In this document: piece after piece, positions 61,508-64,000 of the stretch
How positions within the stretch are numbered: position 1 is the first letter of the stretch
Layout of the letters: the number at the start of each line of letters is the position of its first letter
Source of the DNA: Fibrella aquatilis
GTDB taxonomy: Bacteria; Bacteroidota; Bacteroidia; Cytophagales; Spirosomataceae
Direction: 5' to 3'
Assembly: GCF_017353255.1 (NCBI RefSeq)
Contig: NZ_JAFMYU010000012.1
Location: forward strand, 124,001 to 188,000
Length of the DNA: 64,000 nt
Made by a program: the position numbers and the translations under genes
The notes under the pieces: model-generated
Database searches by the model: none
What the model was told of the DNA's origin: nothing
The model's input: the letters and a program-made list of their open reading frames with translations, nothing else

Positions 61508-62131
61508 ATGAGATCCATTTATCGTTTACTCCTGCTTATATCGCTGTTGAGCAGTAGCGTTGCTTACGGCCAGATTTCGGAAGATCCCGAAGAACGCCGC
61601 GACCAGGGCCAAAGCCCGCTTAAATCGCAAACACCAGAAGGCCAACCATTACCGTTTAAAGACCGACTACGCTTTGGGTTAGGGATACCGTCGCTCCAAA
61701 TTGGCAACCCGTTTAGCATTGGTATTTCACCCATTGTTGGTTATCAGGTGTCTGAACACTTTGTGGTAGGTATCAGCGTAGGCTATATCTACACTCGGCA
61801 AAAGCTACCCTACTACATCCCCGCTACCATAAACCAGTTATCGGGACGTGCTTTCGGTATGTACGAGTTCATTCCGGGTATTTTGCCCAACCTCTACCTA
61901 CATGGTGAATTAGACCAACGGTCTTACACGCAAAAGATCGACGGGCAGGCAAATAGCTTCACGGGTAGCGGCACGGCCACACTGGTTGGACTGACATACG
62001 CACAACCGATTGGCAGGCTTTTTTCAGCCAACATCAGTGCACTATATAACCTGTCCTATTCAAACTATTCCAATACATCTCAGTCACTCTACGGTAACTC
62101 ACCGCTTGTGATTCGGATTCAGTTCTTCTGA
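61508..62131 (+). CDS. Small outer-membrane beta-barrel protein
   Basis: A signal peptide (MRSIYRLLLLISLLSSSVAYGQ) precedes a proline- and charge-rich linker and about 140 residues of alternating hydrophobic strands with many Tyr, ending in NSPLVIRIQFF. This ends with aromatic Phe, as expected of an outer-membrane barrel signal. I do not recognise a specific family. It ends close to a strong bidirectional terminator shared with the convergent gene. Confidence 0.75.
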   Translation: MRSIYRLLLLISLLSSSVAYGQISEDPEERRDQGQSPLKSQTPEGQPLPFKDRLRFGLGIPSLQIGNPFSIGISPIVGYQVSEHFVVGISVGYIYTRQKLPYYIPATINQLSGRAFGMYEFIPGILPNLYLHGELDQRSYTQKIDGQANSFTGSGTATLVGLTYAQPIGRLFSANISALYNLSYSNYSNTSQSLYGNSPLVIRIQFF

Positions 62132-62147
62132 TTTGTTGTGCCGCGTT

Positions 62148-62192
62148 CACAAACAAATAAGGCTACTCACTGAGTGGCCTTATTTGTTTGTG
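62148..62192. terminator. Bidirectional hairpin terminator
   Basis: Two 22-base arms pair at 21 positions around a single-base loop and end in A/T-rich runs on both sides. It lies between convergent genes and includes the stop codon of the minus-strand gene at 62167. Confidence 0.9.
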
Positions 62193-63867
62193 GTTTATTA
62201 GAGACAATCAACGCCTGCTCAGTAAGCGTTGGTATCCAGCCTGCTGGCATTTGCCGGAGCCAGCCCAAGCGGTACGTGCCAGGCTTCAGCATGACCGGCA
62301 CCACAATTGATTTGGCCCCCCGGTTGGGTAACCAGGGTTTTAAAATTGGTTTGGGCAGCGGCTGAGCAGGTAACAGATACCAGTCGGTGGCTGATCGTAT
62401 GTAAAGGAACCGAGGCGTGGGCAGGGTGTCTTGCTGAAGAAACAAGGCGTCATTATTCAGAAAGCCCAATCGCTCGGTTCGGGTAATGAAGCGGGTAATA
62501 GAATCTTGGGTCGGCACTGTTTTCATAGCCGCCTCCACGCTTCTTATTTCGGGCAAATCGGGCACCTGGTAAATGCCCCGGTTCATGGCCGTTTCCCAGC
62601 GCTGCTGCCAGTCACGGTCCAGCCCAAATGTCTGGCTTATAATAGAGTAATGGTAATGCTTCAGCGACATTGCCTCGGCCACCTTAGCATCGTAGTGTTC
62701 GCTCAGCAGCGGGCCGTAGTAAAGCCAGGCATTGAGCCAAAACCAGCTCGTAAACCCCACGCCCACCAGGCCAACCGTAGTTTCCCAACGTTGGGGCAGT
62801 TGCAACAGCAGCAGTCCGTAGACCACCAGCAGGTAGGCAACACAAAAAAGCTGGTAGCGGTCGGGCAGCATTAGCCCCCCGTCGCTACGGGTTATAGCCG
62901 ACGCCCCCGTGCTACAAGCCAGCACAAACGCAATACCTAAAAACGGCACCAGCGACGCAGAAAGAACCTTTTTCGACCCAAACAACGCGCGAATCCAACT
63001 GATTGTGATGACTAGCAACACCAGTATGCCCAAGCCCATTACGGCCCAGAGCATAGGCACCAGCAGCCATTTGCGCCCGTCGAAATAAGCCGCGCCGCCC
63101 ATGGCACTGAGCACGCTTTTCACCACCCAGCCAGGATGTTCAGCCGCCACCGCCAGCGAATTTTTCGAGACAAACGTGTAGTCGACCCCAAAGTAGAGGC
63201 CAATCAAGACCACACCTCCCAGCCCCCAGGCCAGCGCCCAGCGCCAGCGTTCCATCAGCAGTAACAGCCCCACCGCCGCCACCCACATAAACAGCCCGTT
63301 GCTGTTTGAATAGAGCACCAGCCCCCCCAGCGCCAGTGCCCCCGCCTGCGCCAACGGTTCGGGCCGGGCCAGCAGTCGAAACACGATGATGGTCAGCCAG
63401 AGGGTTACGGTATGTTGCAGAAGGCACAAAACACCCCAGACATCTTCCTGGTACGAAGGCTGAAACAGCACCAAAGCGAAGGGCAACACCAGCCAGCGCG
63501 ACAGCCCGGCTTGCCGAAAAATCTGGTACAGTTGCCAGCCTATACCCGCCACACTCAAGCTCCCCGCCAGGGTCAGCGTCCGGTAGTTTACCTGCCCTTC
63601 CAGCCAATAATCGGTCAGCACCAGCAGCCGTGAAAGCAAAATGCGGTGGTCATTGTGCTGCTCCACCAGCACCCGCATTTGCTCAGCAAACCCCGTTCCG
63701 GGCGTAGTAATTCGTCGGATGCTGTCTATGTATAGCAGGTCATCGACAACCGGCACGTTGATGGCGTACCGGTAGATGGCTGCGTAGAAAAGAGCCGCCA
63801 ATAGCCCAATAAAGCCCAAAACGAGCCGATCAACGGTGGTAGTAGATAGGGATAGCGAACGGTTCAT
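62167..63867 (-). CDS. Polytopic membrane protein, possible GT-C glycosyltransferase
   Basis: About 10-12 hydrophobic helices and an early loop with NVPVVDDLLYIDS (an acidic pair that in GT-C enzymes can be catalytic) and EQHNDHRILLSR suggest a GT-C fold transferase, probably acting on a lipid-linked sugar. A C-terminal domain of about 150 residues faces outside. Homology is weak and the substrate unknown. The ATG at 63867 (MNRSLSLSTTTVDRL) is preferred to the TTG two codons upstream. Confidence 0.65.
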   Translation of the reverse strand: MNRSLSLSTTTVDRLVLGFIGLLAALFYAAIYRYAINVPVVDDLLYIDSIRRITTPGTGFAEQMRVLVEQHNDHRILLSRLLVLTDYWLEGQVNYRTLTLAGSLSVAGIGWQLYQIFRQAGLSRWLVLPFALVLFQPSYQEDVWGVLCLLQHTVTLWLTIIVFRLLARPEPLAQAGALALGGLVLYSNSNGLFMWVAAVGLLLLMERWRWALAWGLGGVVLIGLYFGVDYTFVSKNSLAVAAEHPGWVVKSVLSAMGGAAYFDGRKWLLVPMLWAVMGLGILVLLVITISWIRALFGSKKVLSASLVPFLGIAFVLACSTGASAITRSDGGLMLPDRYQLFCVAYLLVVYGLLLLQLPQRWETTVGLVGVGFTSWFWLNAWLYYGPLLSEHYDAKVAEAMSLKHYHYSIISQTFGLDRDWQQRWETAMNRGIYQVPDLPEIRSVEAAMKTVPTQDSITRFITRTERLGFLNNDALFLQQDTLPTPRFLYIRSATDWYLLPAQPLPKPILKPWLPNRGAKSIVVPVMLKPGTYRLGWLRQMPAGWIPTLTEQALIVSNKPQTNKATQ

Positions 63868-63892
63868 GCACAAAAAAAGGGCCTTGCAGCCC

Positions 63893-63900
63893 CAAAAGTA
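63893..63900 (-). promoter_or_regulatory. -7 promoter motif for GT-C-like gene
   Basis: On the minus strand this reads TACTTTTG (TAnnTTTG), 25 bases before the ATG at 63867. Confidence 0.5.
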
Positions 63901-63917
63901 ACCTTAGTAAGGTCAGT

Positions 63918-64000
63918 TTACGCCGTAGTTGCCTGGCGGTTTGCCACTTTGGCCAATTCACGACCTAAAATAAGGTCAGCGGCTTTTTCGGCTATCATGA
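63918..64000 (-). CDS. 3' end of an unidentified gene (partial)
   Basis: The minus-strand frame that enters the window from the right ends with the residues MIAEKAADLILGRELAKVANRQ and a short TTA tail before TAA at 63918. The Ala/Leu-rich helix looks like a normal C-terminus, but too little is present to identify the family. The start lies outside the window. Confidence 0.5.
   Translation of the reverse strand, partial: MIAEKAADLILGRELAKVANRQATTA

Noticed and set aside
1-64000. tRNA, rRNA, riboswitch and CRISPR features.
   Set aside because: None was recognised by eye; absence is not proven without covariance-model and repeat searches.

Overview
The window looks like the chromosome of a Bacteroidota bacterium of the order Cytophagales, probably a Spirosoma/Fibrella-type organism. 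The evidence is a Bacteroidetes-type type VI secretion locus (T6SSiii, with TssN/TssO/TssP), a secreted protein ending in a type IX secretion (T9SS) sorting domain, giant Ig-like and fibronectin-III surface proteins, a histone-H1-like protein, a 7TMR-DISM histidine kinase, and several start sites preceded by the Bacteroidetes -7 promoter motif TAnnTTTG. The genus is an inference; no rRNA or tRNA gene was recognised.

1-21.1 kb: a run of plus-strand genes. It begins with a putative zinc-hydrolase (possible effector). Next come the T6SSiii tip, baseplate and envelope genes vgrG, tssE, tssF, tssG, tssN, tssK, PAAR, tssO and tssP. A block of envelope proteins follows: a beta-barrel, a secreted protein with an NTF2-like domain, an OmpA-type peptidoglycan binder, a lipoprotein, a proline-rich membrane protein and a T9SS-sorted Ig-repeat protein. 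The block ends with a NarL-type response regulator whose stop codon overlaps that of a convergent DISM histidine kinase. Sheath, Hcp and ClpV genes are not in the window and probably lie to the left. Because T6SSiii lacks TssJLM, the 10-17 kb genes are candidate envelope anchors, but this is inferred from position and domains only.

21-40 kb: mostly housekeeping and mixed metabolic genes. They include a secreted thioredoxin, a GT87-like transferase, a methyltransferase, an amidase, two tandem AraC regulators, a cupin, an alpha-oxoamine synthase (sphingolipid or sulfonolipid type), an H1-like protein, mreBCD, an ECF sigma factor with a putative zinc-finger anti-sigma, gmk, nadD, two unknown exported proteins and an M28 peptidase.

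40.0-42.4 kb: a xisH-xisI pair sits exactly at the stop codon of cysS. On its far side is a decayed 84-bp second copy of the cysS 3' end (78/84 identical, all differences transitions, with an in-frame stop). This looks like an insertion that regenerated its target gene, and it is the clearest mobile-DNA signal here.

42.4-64 kb: a GNAT-like protein, an ATE-type aminoacyl transferase, a PfkB kinase, a PHB-depolymerase-like esterase, an OPT transporter, a serine hydrolase, a 1,793-residue protein with about 19 FN3 domains, pyrF, rfbC, a DJ-1/PfpI protein, uvrA, an MgtC-like protein, a small beta-barrel, a polytopic GT-C-like protein and the end of one more gene.

A recurring theme is a set of long, near-perfect inverted repeats (roughly 25-40 bp arms) at gene ends, each with its own sequence but often built from short repeated words. 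Some act plausibly as terminators. One lies between the divergent promoters of cysS and its neighbour, and one related element appears to have inserted in frame into uvrA.
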